DNA from: Hexactinellida sp. DTS-2022
Lineage: Eukaryota > Porifera > Hexactinellida
Direction: 5' to 3'
Assembly (NCBI GenBank): GCA_028753945.1
Contig: JAPNXP010000014.1
Location: 3,038,001 to 3,102,000 of the forward strand
Length of the DNA stretch: 64,000 nt
Shown here: positions 1-10,209 of the stretch, in pieces
Layout of the letters: the number at the start of each line of letters is the position of its first letter
Position numbering within the stretch: the stretch's first letter is position 1
Program-made: the position numbers and the translations under genes
Notes under the pieces: model-generated
Database searches by the model: none
The model's input: only the letters and a program-made list of their open reading frames with translations
What the model was told of the DNA's origin: nothing

Positions 1-1
1 T

Positions 2-427
2 GGTTCAGTACATGACTCACGTATTTGGAAGCTCTCTCAGGTTGGAACATATGTGGAGAATAACTTCTTGATTGGAGAGCATATCTTAGGTGATCGCAGG
101 TATATGCTGAAATCCTATTTATTAACTCCATTCCGGCAACCTGCTTCAAATGTCCAAGAGAATTATAATTATTCCCACAAAAAAACGCGTGTATTAATCG
201 AGCAAACCTTTGGGAGGTGGAAGAGAAGATTTCATTGCCATCACGGAGAGATCCGCATGGCTCCAGATAAAGTCTGCACTATTATTCTCGCATGTGCTGT
301 TCTTCATAATATGGCTATTGTTTGGAAGCAACCCATGTTGGAAGATTCCATTATTGATCATCATACAAGTATTATGGATGAACCGTTCGCATTTGAGGAA
401 ACTGGGCATCTTGCTGCAAAACACTAA
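2..427 (+). pseudogene. PIF/Harbinger transposase, C-terminal part, cut by window edge
   Basis: This is the C-terminal half of a PIF/Harbinger (DDE_4) transposase, the nuclease that excises and reinserts Harbinger transposons. The frame is open from the first bases of the window, so the true start lies to the left. The reading begins with the family motif GSVHDSR, then has GEHILGDRRYML, where the D is the second catalytic acidic residue, and RVLIEQTFGRWKRRF, where the E is the third. The segment CAVLHNMAI is also typical of the fold's end. It stops with TAA at 425-427. The visible ~142 codons are uninterrupted and of normal composition. The downstream Myb-like gene on the same strand is the usual second gene of these elements. 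The family call is firm; whether the missing N-terminal part is intact cannot be seen. Confidence 0.88.
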
Positions 428-759
428 AGGGATCAGTTTGTTATTCATAACTTTAGTTGAATTAAGATTGTATTTAAATGCTACTATACAATTAATATAA
501 TTTATATATCAAAGAGCATAAGTTGTATATAATGCATTCATCACATAAAGATTAAACAAAACATAAAAACAACAAGTGCTTTGTATATTGTAACATGAAA
601 CAGTTCACTAAAACAAAATATTAACATATCGACATCAAAATTTCTGCGTCATTTGCGTTACGAAAATAAACAGTGTCATTAATGATTTCGTAGGTCGGCC
701 TCCTCCCGTATATATAAATAGCTGCTGAGTAATTGCAATAAGTTTACAATACCGAAAAA

Positions 760-1512
760 ATGGACCATAACGCAAAACAAATTAGAGCAGAGAAGAAGAA
801 TGCAGTCTCATTAATGAAATTGAATCAGGGTGAGATTTTGAAAGGCTCAGGAAATAGTGCTGACAAAAACAAAAGGAAAAAACAAATCTGGAGAGACATT
901 GTGGTCAAACTTAATTCAGCTTATGGCAATGGTAGAGCTGTAGAAGATGTGAAAAAAATGGACCAACCTTAAGCTAAACGCCAAGCATAAAATTGATGCA
1001 AGCTTTAGGGAAGCCAGAAAGACTGGGGGGATACAAACACTGCTGGACATGTCGAAGACGAAGACATGCTCATTATATCAGAATATAGAGGTATTTCTGA
1101 CTTTGCAGACCGGGTAACAGAGATGTTTCAAAACACTCCTGCTTTTAGTGGAATTTCAGGTGGTGTTGATTTTTTACAAGCACCAGCTGGCAACAATGAA
1201 ATCCCAATACGCGTAGCATCAAATAGCTTAACAGTATCAACAGAGGGTCCCGTTGAATTTGAAGGAAGTCCAATTTTAGAGTCTCCAGAAGTTGAAATCC
1301 CGACATATAAGCCATCGAAGAAAAGTCGGAAGAGGAGGCGAACTGTTGATAACCAAGATGATTCGGTCGAGTTATTGAGTGCTGCAGACTTACTTCCATT
1401 ACAGCAGGCAGTTTTGTATCAACAGATGGCTGTATTCTCAGCACAGCTTCAGTTTATAGAAGAGCAGAGGGAATATTATAGATTGAAACGTCTAAGACTG
1501 ATGGAAAAATAA
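760..1512 (+). pseudogene. Harbinger-associated Myb/SANT-like protein, broken by two homopolymer indels
   Basis: PIF/Harbinger elements carry a second gene for a Myb/SANT-like DNA-binding protein that helps the transposase reach the nucleus and the element ends. Here the ATG at 760 opens a short frame (to 972) containing a basic, tryptophan-bearing block (NKRKKQIWRDIVVKLNS). The continuation KWTNLK, typical of these domains, is one base out of frame after the A-run at about 953-958. A second shift at the G-run near 1026 leads into the third block, 1066-1512, with KKSRKRRRTVD (a likely nuclear signal) and a coiled C-terminal tail rich in Q, E, R and L. Removing one A and one G would join the blocks, so this is either a young pseudogene or a homopolymer sequencing error. 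Position just after a Harbinger transposase on the same strand supports the assignment. Confidence 0.72.
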
Positions 1513-1804
1513 TGTAAATGATTTCCAACAGTCATATGAATAAATATATAATACCCTTTCTCTATGGTAATGCATATTATAACTAGTATTACATTTAAAA
1601 CAATGTAGGTATGTTTATTCATACAATCAGTGATATTCTGCTACGAATTATATCATGTGATTACACACAATACCAGAAACCTTTCAAAAATATTTAACGT
1701 TTATCTGAAAGTCTAATATTCAATCAGGTAGATTAAATGTTCGATAGAAGTAAATTTGAACAACGTTTATGAAGTAATTAGCGAAAATCGAATCAAATAC
1801 AATA

Positions 1805-1975
1805 CTTAAGACACCTCTCTAAGTAGCTTAAAGTTCGGTCTTAAGTTCAGTCTTAAGATCGAGCTAAAATCTTAGTGAATACCTATCTTAGTGAATACGA
1901 CGTAAGATCGAACTTAAGACTTAAGCACTAAGATCGATCTTAAGTTCGATCTTAAGTTCTTAGTGAATACGGCCG
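1805..1975. repeat. Harbinger-type terminal/subterminal repeat cluster
   Basis: A cluster of short palindromic words built from CTTAAG, AGATCGA and TTAGTGAATAC. It ends with TTCTTAGTGAATACGGCC. Such CTTAAG palindromes plus GTATTCACTAA ends also occur at 9018-9692. It lies 3' of the Harbinger genes on the side expected for the right terminus, so I read it as the 3' end of that element. I could not identify a 3-bp target duplication because the left end is outside the window. Confidence 0.5.
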
Positions 1976-2394
1976 CAGGTTTAAAAATGTGTCAAAAAAA
2001 TGTAATAAAAATCGTGACCCATGAGACACCTGTCCTGAAAATTTCAGTTCTTAGTAATATAACTCTGTTCTGTGGAGAGGATACGGAAGGATAATAATAA
2101 TAACAATAATAATAACTAACCAAGGCACTAAGATCAGAACTGGGCCACTATACTATGCTATAGTCGGCACAGTAAAAATAAAAATAATAAAGGCAGCGAT
2201 TCCAATACTGGGCCACTATACTATAGTATAGTCGGCGCAGTGAAAATAAAAGGAATACTTCTGTTTCAATTTGTGGCAGTATGGAAGGAAGTGATGTATA
2301 TTACGACATTTATGCAAAATAATGCTAATATTCTACACAATTCCAAAACATTTTTGAGAACTACCACGACATAAATCCGCCTCTCGTGATCATC

Positions 2395-2545
2395 AACCGG
2401 GACAAAATTTTTGAGCAGGACCCAGGAGGTGGCGCCAGCGATGAAACCTCGGGCGGGCAAACGATGTGCTGGGGGTGCGGGCCAAAATCTGGGGTGGGGG
2501 GGCGGCCGCCCACCCGCGGCCCCCCCTCGCGCCACAACTGACAGG
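2395..2545. repeat. GC-rich G/C-tract insertion
   Basis: A strongly GC-rich island in AT-rich surroundings with runs of G and C around GGCGGCCGCCCAC and GGGCCAAAATCTGGGG. The phrase GGCCAAAATCTGGGG resembles the GGCCAAAATCTAGGGG of the MITE at 17522-17662. It is probably a diverged member of the same G-tract MITE class. Open frames across it are compositional artefacts. Confidence 0.4.
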
Positions 2546-3462
2546 ACCTAGACCAGGAAAATAATTTTTCACGTGGACCGGACCGAGACAAGGATTTCTA
2601 TAGGAGGAAATTTATTAAGTTATAGTTTCAATACACGTGTCGAATTACATCGTAATTGTTGTGTTGAAAGATCACTTCCTACAATCAAGACCTTGTAGTT
2701 TCCAATTAGAATTTACCAATCCTATTGTGTATATTTCAACTTTGATCTGCAATGGATTCTTAACAATATATAGCAATTGAAATATTAAGTGAGTATTTAT
2801 GATGTAGTATATATTGACCATTAATCACATTTACATCTGTTATATATTATAGTAATTTGCTTTCCTCTTGACTCTCTCAGATCGAATGTATCGTTTCACT
2901 GTTATTAAAATTTTTAATGCATTCCATCTTCCATTTCATAAATTATGAAGTACAGTAATTAAAGGTAACACGTTCATTTTTTATAATTAAGAGATTTGAA
3001 TAGCCTATTCCCACTTAGGATATCCGGTGAAAAGACGAATGTACCGGGCCCGGGACTCGAAAAATTGCCGAGATTGCCCGGGGTCGTTTCCTATCCTCCT
3101 CATGTATTTATTCCTACCATTCATTCATAGGGAGGTATTTGATGATGTTAATTGCTTTGAAGTTGCAAACAAATTTGTGATGGCAAACGACAGAAGATTT
3201 CTTTTTTTGCTCATTTCTAATTTAAAAGTCTGATTTATTGTGTTTGATTAAATTACTGCAAAAATTTCATTAAATTACTTATTGCTTGATAGCTTTAAGA
3301 AAAATGTATAATTCGAAGAATATTGAGCAACTAAGAGACAATAATAATGATGTTGATGATTTTTCGGCCCCCCAAAACACAATAATGTTCCTACGGCGCT
3401 TCCTGCCCTATCAGTTGGCCATACTAGCGGATATTTATAGTGTCTATGCTCCGGACGTCATC

Positions 3463-3895
3463 TTACTTGCGGCGACGATATTTTGGGTAGCTGTCGTTTC
3501 CTTGCTCTGTGCATTGGAGGTTCTGGTTTGGGGAACCCTTGGTACACTGACCGTCGACCATGCAGGGCGAGTTCTTGTTTAGAATGCCGCATGAACCGTG
3601 AATGATATGAAAGTGAACCAGTTTGTGGAGCGTCATGTCATTAGTCTTGTTGGGGATCTCGGCAGAGATGACTACATTGGCCAGGTCAATTTCTTCAGGC
3701 CTGCATAGAAATTGCATGTAAATTATCATGCCAAAGCTTGTGCAACTCTTAATTTAAAGATATTTTGATTAATAAATATACCTTATATTTTCCTCCGGAT
3801 CCAGGCAGGTGAGGATGTGAGCATGAGGGAGATCACATTTCTGGCACTTGATTGAGCACAGCCCTCCCGGAGTTGGCCGAATGCGTCTTTCTTAA
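3463..3895 (-). pseudogene. Helitron Rep (HUH) helicase fragment, two exons
   Basis: This is part of the rolling-circle replication initiator of a Helitron. Reading from about 3895 downwards, exon A carries CQKCDLPHAHILTCLDPEEN; the family consensus here is GLPHAHIL, so H-x-H of the HUH nuclease is present. A canonical intron follows, with donor GT at 3781-3780 and acceptor AG at 3702-3701, 81 bp long. Exon B resumes in phase with RPEEIDLANVVISAEIPN and runs through NDMTLHKLVHFHIIHGSCG, NKNSPCMVDGQCTKG and YPKYRRRK, all hallmarks of the Helitron_like_N region. The frame ends at 3463 and nothing of the helicase domain follows. It is a truncated relic; the family call is confident because several separate motifs agree in order. 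Confidence 0.8.
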
Positions 3896-4079
3896 ATAGG
3901 TTCATAATTACTGTGTCGACTATACTATAGTATAGTGGCCCAGTTCTAATCTTACTACTTTGGTATATTTTCCTTCCGTATCCTCTCCACAGAACAGAGT
4001 TTTATTAACTAAGAGGCCAAATTTCAGGACACGTGTCTCATGGGTTACAGATGTGCACCTGGGGCAGCCGGGCAGGCCT

Positions 4080-4235
4080 GGGGTAATAGTAATATGTAAT
4101 TATAATTGTAATAGTAACGATTACAATTTTAAAAGTAATAGTAATAGTAATTGTAATTGTGTTTTCCAAATAGGATGTAATAGTAATAGTAATTGTAATT
4201 GATGTTATTGTAATATGTAATTCTATATTACTTTT
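4080..4235. repeat. TAATTG/TAATAG-rich left subterminal region of hAT element
   Basis: About 150 bp of repeated GTAATAGTAATTGTAATTG words immediately upstream of the hAT transposase. The same words occur downstream at 6370-6520. Paired subterminal repeats of this kind are typical transposase-binding regions of hAT elements. Exact ends and target duplication were not found. Confidence 0.55.
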
Positions 4236-4403
4236 CTATTACTTCGAATCTTGACAAATAAATTACATAGAGAAGAACTATGAAGATGTGAAAAATACAT
4301 TGAACCAAGTTGAATAGTTTTTAATTTCCTACAAGGTGATAAGCAGATACATTGAGTATACTATAAATATAGAAAACATATCTACTTATTTAACCTGATT
4401 ATA

Positions 4404-6276
4404 ATGTCAATCCATTCCTATTTTGAGATACCTTCAAATACTGTAGGAAATTATAAAGCCATTTGTAAATTATGTAGCTGTGCCATTTCAACTTCATCGA
4501 AAACACATTCGAACCTTAATACTCAGTTAAAGGTAAGTATTAGATAATTTACTGAAATTTAATATATTCTAGTAAGTATAATTCTCATTATATAATATAT
4601 AGAGAAAACACAAAGAAGAGTTTATTAAGTTACACACAAATATTGCTGCTACATCTTCAGAACAATCTACTGAACAAATTCCTCTTAACTTTGTAGTAAA
4701 GAAGTACAGTCAACATGACCCACGTCAGTTAGCTGCTACTGATGCTCTAATAACATTAATTGCTGACCAGCTGCTACCGTTATCACTCGTTGAGAGTCCT
4801 TCATTCAAGTGTTTTGCAAACCTACTCGATACGCGATATATTATACCATCACGAAAACACCTCTCTAATAAAATTCTAACAGAGAAAGTTCAAATAATTG
4901 AAAATAAGATGAAAGATCTTCTAGATATGGTTGATACTGTTTCCGTAACAGTTGATCTATGGTCCAATCGTCAAATGCGGGGGTTTCTCGGAATAACCTG
5001 CCATTTTATATTAGATTGGTCCTTGCGTTCATTGGTTTTGGGATGTAAACGGTTTCGAGGGCAACACAATGCAGAAAATATTACCGAACACATGAAGAGA
5101 TAATATCATTTTATAAACTTCAAGGTAAAATAACTAAGATAATTACAGATAATGCTTCAAACATGCTCAAGGCATTCAGACTACCTGGCTTTGACTCAAT
5201 ATTGATAGATGGTTCGAGCTCAGATTCTTGTGATGAGGATGATGATGATGATGATAGTATTCTCCCAATTGATCTCAAAAATTATATGACCTACATCCCA
5301 GAACACGAACCCTGTTTTATTCACACGCTTCAACTGGTCGTAAAAGATGGTTTTAAAGAAGCAGGGACAGTGAATAAAGTACTTGGAAAGGCAGCAAATA
5401 TTGTATCATATGTTCGTAGATCAATACACGCCGCTGTGTGAAATCTGTAGCTTCTTCAAATGGTGTAAGTATTTCTACCAGATCTGAGAGTAGGCTACGC
5501 TCATAGACACTTAGTTGTTGACAAGCCAACATTTCTAGCTTTGTTTCGGGAATATTTAGTAGAGACCGTACACCTCGTAACAACTTTCGCCTGTAGCCTC
5601 TTTTCCCCTTCTAAGATATCGTTGGCAAAATTAAATCTCTGTTAGTTTCGTTATACCATGCATTCGGGGAATTCGCGCATCACTTGAAACACTGAGAGTG
5701 AAATATAAGTCTAATATGTTGAAGGCACTGCAGAAATCTCTGGATGACAGAATGGGAATCTACGAGCAACGTGAGCAATATATTTTTGCAGCCATTCTTG
5801 ATCCAAGATTCAAATTGGATTGGTGTACTGGAAGTGAGTCAGCTAGAATTGAATCCACTTTTAAGAAGTATGTGTCCAACATGACAGCAACAAAAGATAT
5901 TTGTAATTTAGAGTCACAAATCGAAAGCCCTCTTGAGCCGCCATCAAAGAAGTGCAAGTGACTGAGTTTTATGACCAGCTTGCCTTCTCAATCACCAATG
6001 ATAGCTTCATTGAGTAAATTAGGAGAAATCAACCTATACTTATCAGAGCCTCGTTTACCAGAAGAAGCTGATGTCCTCGCCTATTGGAAGTTCAAAGAAT
6101 GTGAATTCCAAACATTATCAATGATAGCACAACGATATTTGTCTGTCCCAGCTTCTTCAGCTCCAGTGGAGAGACTTTTTAGCGTAGATGGGAAATTTTT
6201 TCGACCTGATAGGTGTTCCCTAAGCGATGAAGTATTTCACAAACTCATCACCGTCAAATCAAATGGGTATTTATAG
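4404..6276 (+). pseudogene. hAT transposase (BED finger type), decayed, with one intron and an internal inversion
   Basis: Decayed transposase of an hAT element. Exon 1 (ATG 4404 to 4532) encodes a BED-type zinc finger with YKAICKLCSCAIS and the HSNLNTQLK helix. A GT-AG intron (4533-4602) follows in phase 0, and exon 2 (4603-5103) supplies the second zinc ligand region (RKHKEEF) and then SVTVDLWSNRQMRGFLGIT, with the first catalytic D. One base is missing near 5098. The frame then continues in 5106-5441 with KIITDNASNML (second catalytic D) and an acidic DDDDDD run. The stretch at about 5440-5590 reads as the same protein but on the minus strand, so a piece is inverted. Reading resumes at about 5650 with IPCIRGIRASLETLRV through ILDPRFKLDW. 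The C-terminal dimerisation part (5971-6276) has VPASSAPVERLFS with the catalytic E. It is non-functional but recognisable throughout. Confidence 0.85.
5430..5590 (-). pseudogene. Inverted segment of the hAT transposase
   Basis: On the minus strand this stretch encodes SLLNIPETKLEMLACQQLSV and SDLVEILTPFEEATDFTQ, the all-helical region that normally sits between TLQLVVKDG and the LDPRFKL segment of hAT transposases. The flanking parts on the plus strand (up to 5441 and from about 5650) leave exactly this region missing. The piece has therefore been flipped in place. Breakpoints are approximate. Confidence 0.7.
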
Positions 6277-6364
6277 AAAAAGATGAGTCTATTTGAGTTA
6301 AACACATTCCATAATTTTTTTTCTTCTATCATTTTCTATTAACACTATGAACAAATCCAAACTT

Positions 6365-6520
6365 GGATAATGTAATTGAGATGTAATTGTAACGGGGAGA
6401 TTAAGTAATTGTAATTGTAATATGTGACAAGATTTGGAAATGTAATTGTAATAGTAATTGTAACGGTGAAAAATTGTGTAATTGTAATTGTAATATATTA
6501 CATTTAAAAGTAATTGACCT
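6365..6520. repeat. TAATTG-rich right subterminal region of hAT element
   Basis: Repeats of TGTAATTGTAATTG separated by GTAACGG words, about 90 bp after the hAT stop codon. Mirrors the region at 4080-4235. See that entry for interpretation. Confidence 0.55.
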
Positions 6521-7640
6521 CAATTTAAAGTGTTATATCTAATTCTATTGTTTCGACTCGATATTATTATAATGATTCAACTTGTGAGAACGAGTAGGCT
6601 TCTATTTTCTAATTGACAATTAAGAATATATATTCCATAACAACGTCAGATTATGTGATTATATTTCCTTCTGCCAGAATACTCTTGCACTGTTAATATA
6701 CTGACGTATTTAATTGTAATTAATTCAGTCAGTATATGACTTATATAGATGCTTCCAATTTGTTTATTAGGCGTCATCGAGTGTGCGGAATTGAAATTTG
6801 ATAGCCAAATTAATTAATTAATTATTTATGACAAATAATTTAACTTAATAATTGTAAGTTGACATTGAAATTGGTGTTATAATATAAATAATATTAATAA
6901 TTATTTATGCTAATTAAATTAAATATCATAAATATCAGACATTATAGAAGATAGAAACAAATTTCAAATTTATGAATTAATCCTTATGCCACGTAACACC
7001 TCTACAAATGGGTCTTGACACCTTGAGGTGATGATGACATCATCAAGAAAATGTGTTTTTACAATTTTGTGAATTCTACATTTCGAATGGGTTGGTTGGG
7101 GTTGGGTGATCACCCGACACGCACATAAAAAATGCTGACTCATCACTTATTATATTCTACTGAAAACTTGAATAACTCTGAAATTAAGTGAGCTAAAACG
7201 AAACTTCCACCACTCTAAGGCACCAAAGGAACATGCGTCGGCACAGGCTGCAATTTTGGATTTTTTTTTCTAGTTTCTGAAAGAAAGAACTTAGCAACTA
7301 AGTCTGGCCTGTCCTGGGATTTCTGGCTTGGCAACAGATTATCCACAATTTCGGGCCTGGGGCTGGAGTTCGAGCTGAGGCTGTGTAACAGAGCGGAAGA
7401 AGTAGCAGGTGTGGCAAGTTTTGATCTAAATGACGAACACTAATTAAAAATGAATTATATAGAAATTAATGCGAAAAGATAGCTTAAAAATTTCCCGTTT
7501 TCGTTGTAAATGCCACTCCAATCGCATTTGTTTCGAATCCCGTCAAGAGTAAGTAGTATTGATTCTTGGGTGAATGACATTGTGGTGGGTGGAAGCCACC
7601 AATGCCATTGATTTATGTGTCAATTGGAATCTCGAGGTAT
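6521..7640. other. No gene seen
   Basis: AT-rich non-coding DNA with short AATTAATT palindromes around 6800-6960. A less AT-rich patch at 7290-7440 shows no open frame of note. I recognise nothing here apart from a weak tRNA B-box-like word near 7530. Confidence 0.5.
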
Positions 7641-7882
7641 TTCAAGGTTGCGTTCTTCTTCTTCCTCAGGCACTAAATAAAATATTGATTAGAAATATTA
7701 ATTAGAAAACCAATCTGAAAATTATTTGAGAAATTATTACCTTGATCAATTATGGTCTTGAACGCAAATCCCCTTGTACTTCCTGATAATTTATTCTTCT
7801 TATTGCGATCATTCTTGATTTCGCAAGGGATCTCATGCGTCTGGAGGTATCCAAGAATTCTCTGATACTCGCTCGCATCCAT
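7640..7882 (-). pseudogene. Possible N-terminal exon of an integrase-type (KRBA2-like) gene
   Basis: From the ATG at 7882-7880 the minus strand encodes MDASEYQRILGYLQTHEI followed by IKNDRNKKNKLS. That pattern (acidic start, EYxRIxxYL, then KNDxNKK) resembles the start of KRBA2-like proteins, integrase-domain genes spread widely in invertebrate genomes. A donor-like AGGTAATA at about 7741 and acceptor-like TTTTCAG/TTTATTTAG sequences before 7675 suggest an intron. Continuation into an E-rich segment (PEEEEERN) is possible but uncertain. Similarity is from memory of the family pattern only, over about 45 residues, so the call is tentative. It could instead be an unrelated short open frame. Confidence 0.35.
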
Positions 7883-7899
7883 AATAATCGTCAATGTAA

Positions 7900-9017
7900 A
7901 ATTATAAGTTGAAAATCTAAAAACATTTATACAATTAGTGTAAGGAAATATGAGAAAGTAGCTGTTAAATAAGTAACCGATACACCAGGGATAGAACACA
8001 GATTACACAAAATGAAATTGCAACTCGGGTCAGAATCCTATGCAACAGGGCTCGTGCAATAAAACTACAAGTCCGAGTGACTTGAAATTTTCAGTGCAGC
8101 TGGAACATAAATTATACTGCTCAAAAACAATCTAAATTCATTTAACATGTAAATACAAAGGGGTCTTTAGCAGTGATGTTTTACAATTTTTAGAAGTGGT
8201 GGGAATGGTCATGAATATTTTTATGGCTGTTCTATCCACATAGCCATGGGAAATACTTGAATAATTTAATTAATTATACCTACTAATTCATAAATAGTTA
8301 AGTCTGACTTGTTAACTTATTGATGATACTATAGAACTTGTTAACTTATTGATGATACTTATAGAAGCCAAGATAAGTGTAATGACAGTAAACAAAGCAT
8401 CATATAGTTAACTATTAAGTTTCATTATTGTTAAATAAGTTATTAATAAACCCTTGTTAAGCCTGAGATTGACGGGCTCGTCTGATTAAATACTTCAAAC
8501 AACACGTAAACAACACTTGTATAACAGAGTGAGCACATATTATGGGAACGGTGTTCCCACAGCAAAATTAGTGAGGGGATGGCGTTCCTCGCATTTCCCT
8601 GAAAATATAACATTTTCTTTAGAATTATTTATGAACTGCACTGAACGCAACTGCACAAGATCATAATCTGAACCTAAATTAACTTGATTTATCGCTATGG
8701 CTCTCAGCAGTACAATACCATATATTATAGTACAGTATGTAGTTAGCTAAGCTAGTAGCTGGTATGTAGTATCAATCTACGTGTGTTATGGGGTATTTGT
8801 AAGCCTTTTGAATTGCATGCATCACGTTTTTCAAATCTGGATATTTGTAATTTGTAATTTTAGAATTCCATTAAGACAACGCTAAATATTCTATGAAATA
8901 AAAAGCAGTAGCAATGATTGAAACCCTTGTAAGAAGATCGTTTATATCTAAATGTAATACGTAGTATAGTTTTTAAGCTTCATAACAACTTAAACAAATT
9001 ATTTGAGCTTGTTAGAT
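7900..9017. other. No gene seen
   Basis: AT-rich sequence without coding signal. One short direct repeat (ACTTGTTAACTTATTGATGA, twice near 8315-8360) is the only structure I noted. Confidence 0.5.
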
Positions 9018-9692
9018 CAGGGCCCGTATTCACTAATAAGTTAAGTACGTACTTAGTACTTAAGTACTAAGTATGTACCTAAGTCATATTCACTAAAATT
9101 GGTATTCACTAAGATTTAAGTGTTACTTAAGCAGCGGCGGCGCACCAGATGGGCAAACCAAAACCCAAGGGGGCACACCTTTTTAGAAAAAGACGCAGGA
9201 ATTCATAGTTGCCGTCGAGACTCGAGAATCCACATATTTCCCAGTAAAGTATAGAAAACTAATCCCAAATTGCCGAAACATGTACTTAAGTAACTTAAAT
9301 ACATACTTAAAGTACAAAACTTAAATAACCTACTATGTTAACTTAACTTATAAGTATTTACTTTTATTGACCCTTAGACATTAGTGTTGAATTAGAACAT
9401 TGTAATAGATTTCTAGTAGTACAACTTGCTTCACATAGGGGAAGTTTATGATTCAATTTCCAACATTTATTACTAGTATTGGTTGCAGTTTTCTAAAAGT
9501 TTCTGTTTTTTCTCAAGACAACAAATCACAGGAACTTCATTGAGAATATTCATTTAAAAGTTAATAGAATACAGCAAGCTATTAGAATAGTATTCCAATA
9601 CACTAATATGCTATGCTATTAAATATAATTCAATTTCGTACTTAAGTATATACTTAGTAAGTACAAAGTAATAGTAGTGAAAACGGGCCCTG
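9018..9692. mobile_element. MITE with GGGCCCGTATTCACTA ends
   Basis: The left end CAGGGCCCGTATTCACTA is mirrored by the right end (reverse complement CAGGGCCCGTTTTCACTA). Subterminal repeats of TTAAGTAC/TACTTAAG fill both flanks. The interior has no coding signal and contains a GC-richer patch at 9135-9200. GTATTCACTAA plus CTTAAG words are shared with the Harbinger end at 1805-1975, so it may be a non-autonomous Harbinger relative. No direct target duplication was found. Confidence 0.65.
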
Positions 9693-10209
9693 GTATCTCT
9701 AATATTTGATTATCTTTTGCAAAACCAGTTTCACAATTCTTATAAAACAATGTATAATTTATCTAAATATGGTTAAGGTATGATCAACATACCAGGAAAT
9801 TTCATGTTGATTCTGCAGCTAGTTTTTTCAGGAATTAATTTTTGCCACCTTGGTATCCTTTTCATTACAATAGAGTTGTAGCTAATTACAGCTGTCGTGA
9901 ATATTTTCTGCGACTGATATTTATTTCTAACGTTTGTAACATGCCTCATGTACTTAGAAATTGGAAGTAAATATAGTGAAGTTTGCATATTAGCATTCCC
10001 CTATTAGCAATATTGCTTTAATAGCAACCGCTTTTCAGACCCCAAGCAGATACATACTGTTAATTTCATTTCCATATTAGCAACTTTGTCTATTAGCAAT
10101 CTATTGTGTAATCCGCTTCATCACTCACTGTGGCTTGATTGCCACCCTGTAATTGGCTAGTTTCGTGCATAATAGACTGATTTGGTTCAGAGTACTTTGT
10201 TATGTTGTT

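Larger units (their letters stand above)
2014..4048. mobile_element. ~2-kb unit with ~150-bp terminal inverted repeats
   Basis: The left end GTGACCCATGAGACAC and the right end (reverse complement GTAACCCATGAGACAC) start inverted arms that match over about 150 bp. Shared words include TCTGTTCTGTGGAGAGGATA, AGAACTGGGCCACTAT and the self-palindrome CTATACTATAGTATAG. A further copy of the CACTATACTATAG block lies inside the left arm near 2200-2240. The interior contains a G-rich stretch (2400-2540), non-coding AT-rich DNA and a minus-strand Helitron Rep fragment (3463-3895). No clear target duplication flanks the arms, so the superfamily is unknown. It may be one element or an inverted pair of MITEs enclosing unrelated sequence. 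Confidence 0.6.

Noticed and set aside
2266-2591. Minus-strand proline/glycine-rich open frames
   Set aside because: They arise from the G/C-tract insertion at 2395-2545; composition is low-complexity and no domain is seen.
2014-4048. Whole 2-kb unit as a Helitron
   Set aside because: Helitrons lack long terminal inverted repeats and insert between A and T. The Rep fragment here is internal and truncated, with no CTRR/TC ends visible.
7525-7550. tRNA B-box-like word TTTCGAATCCCG, possible tRNA-derived SINE
   Set aside because: No convincing A-box at the right distance, no cloverleaf and no poly-A or tandem tail. Too weak to call.
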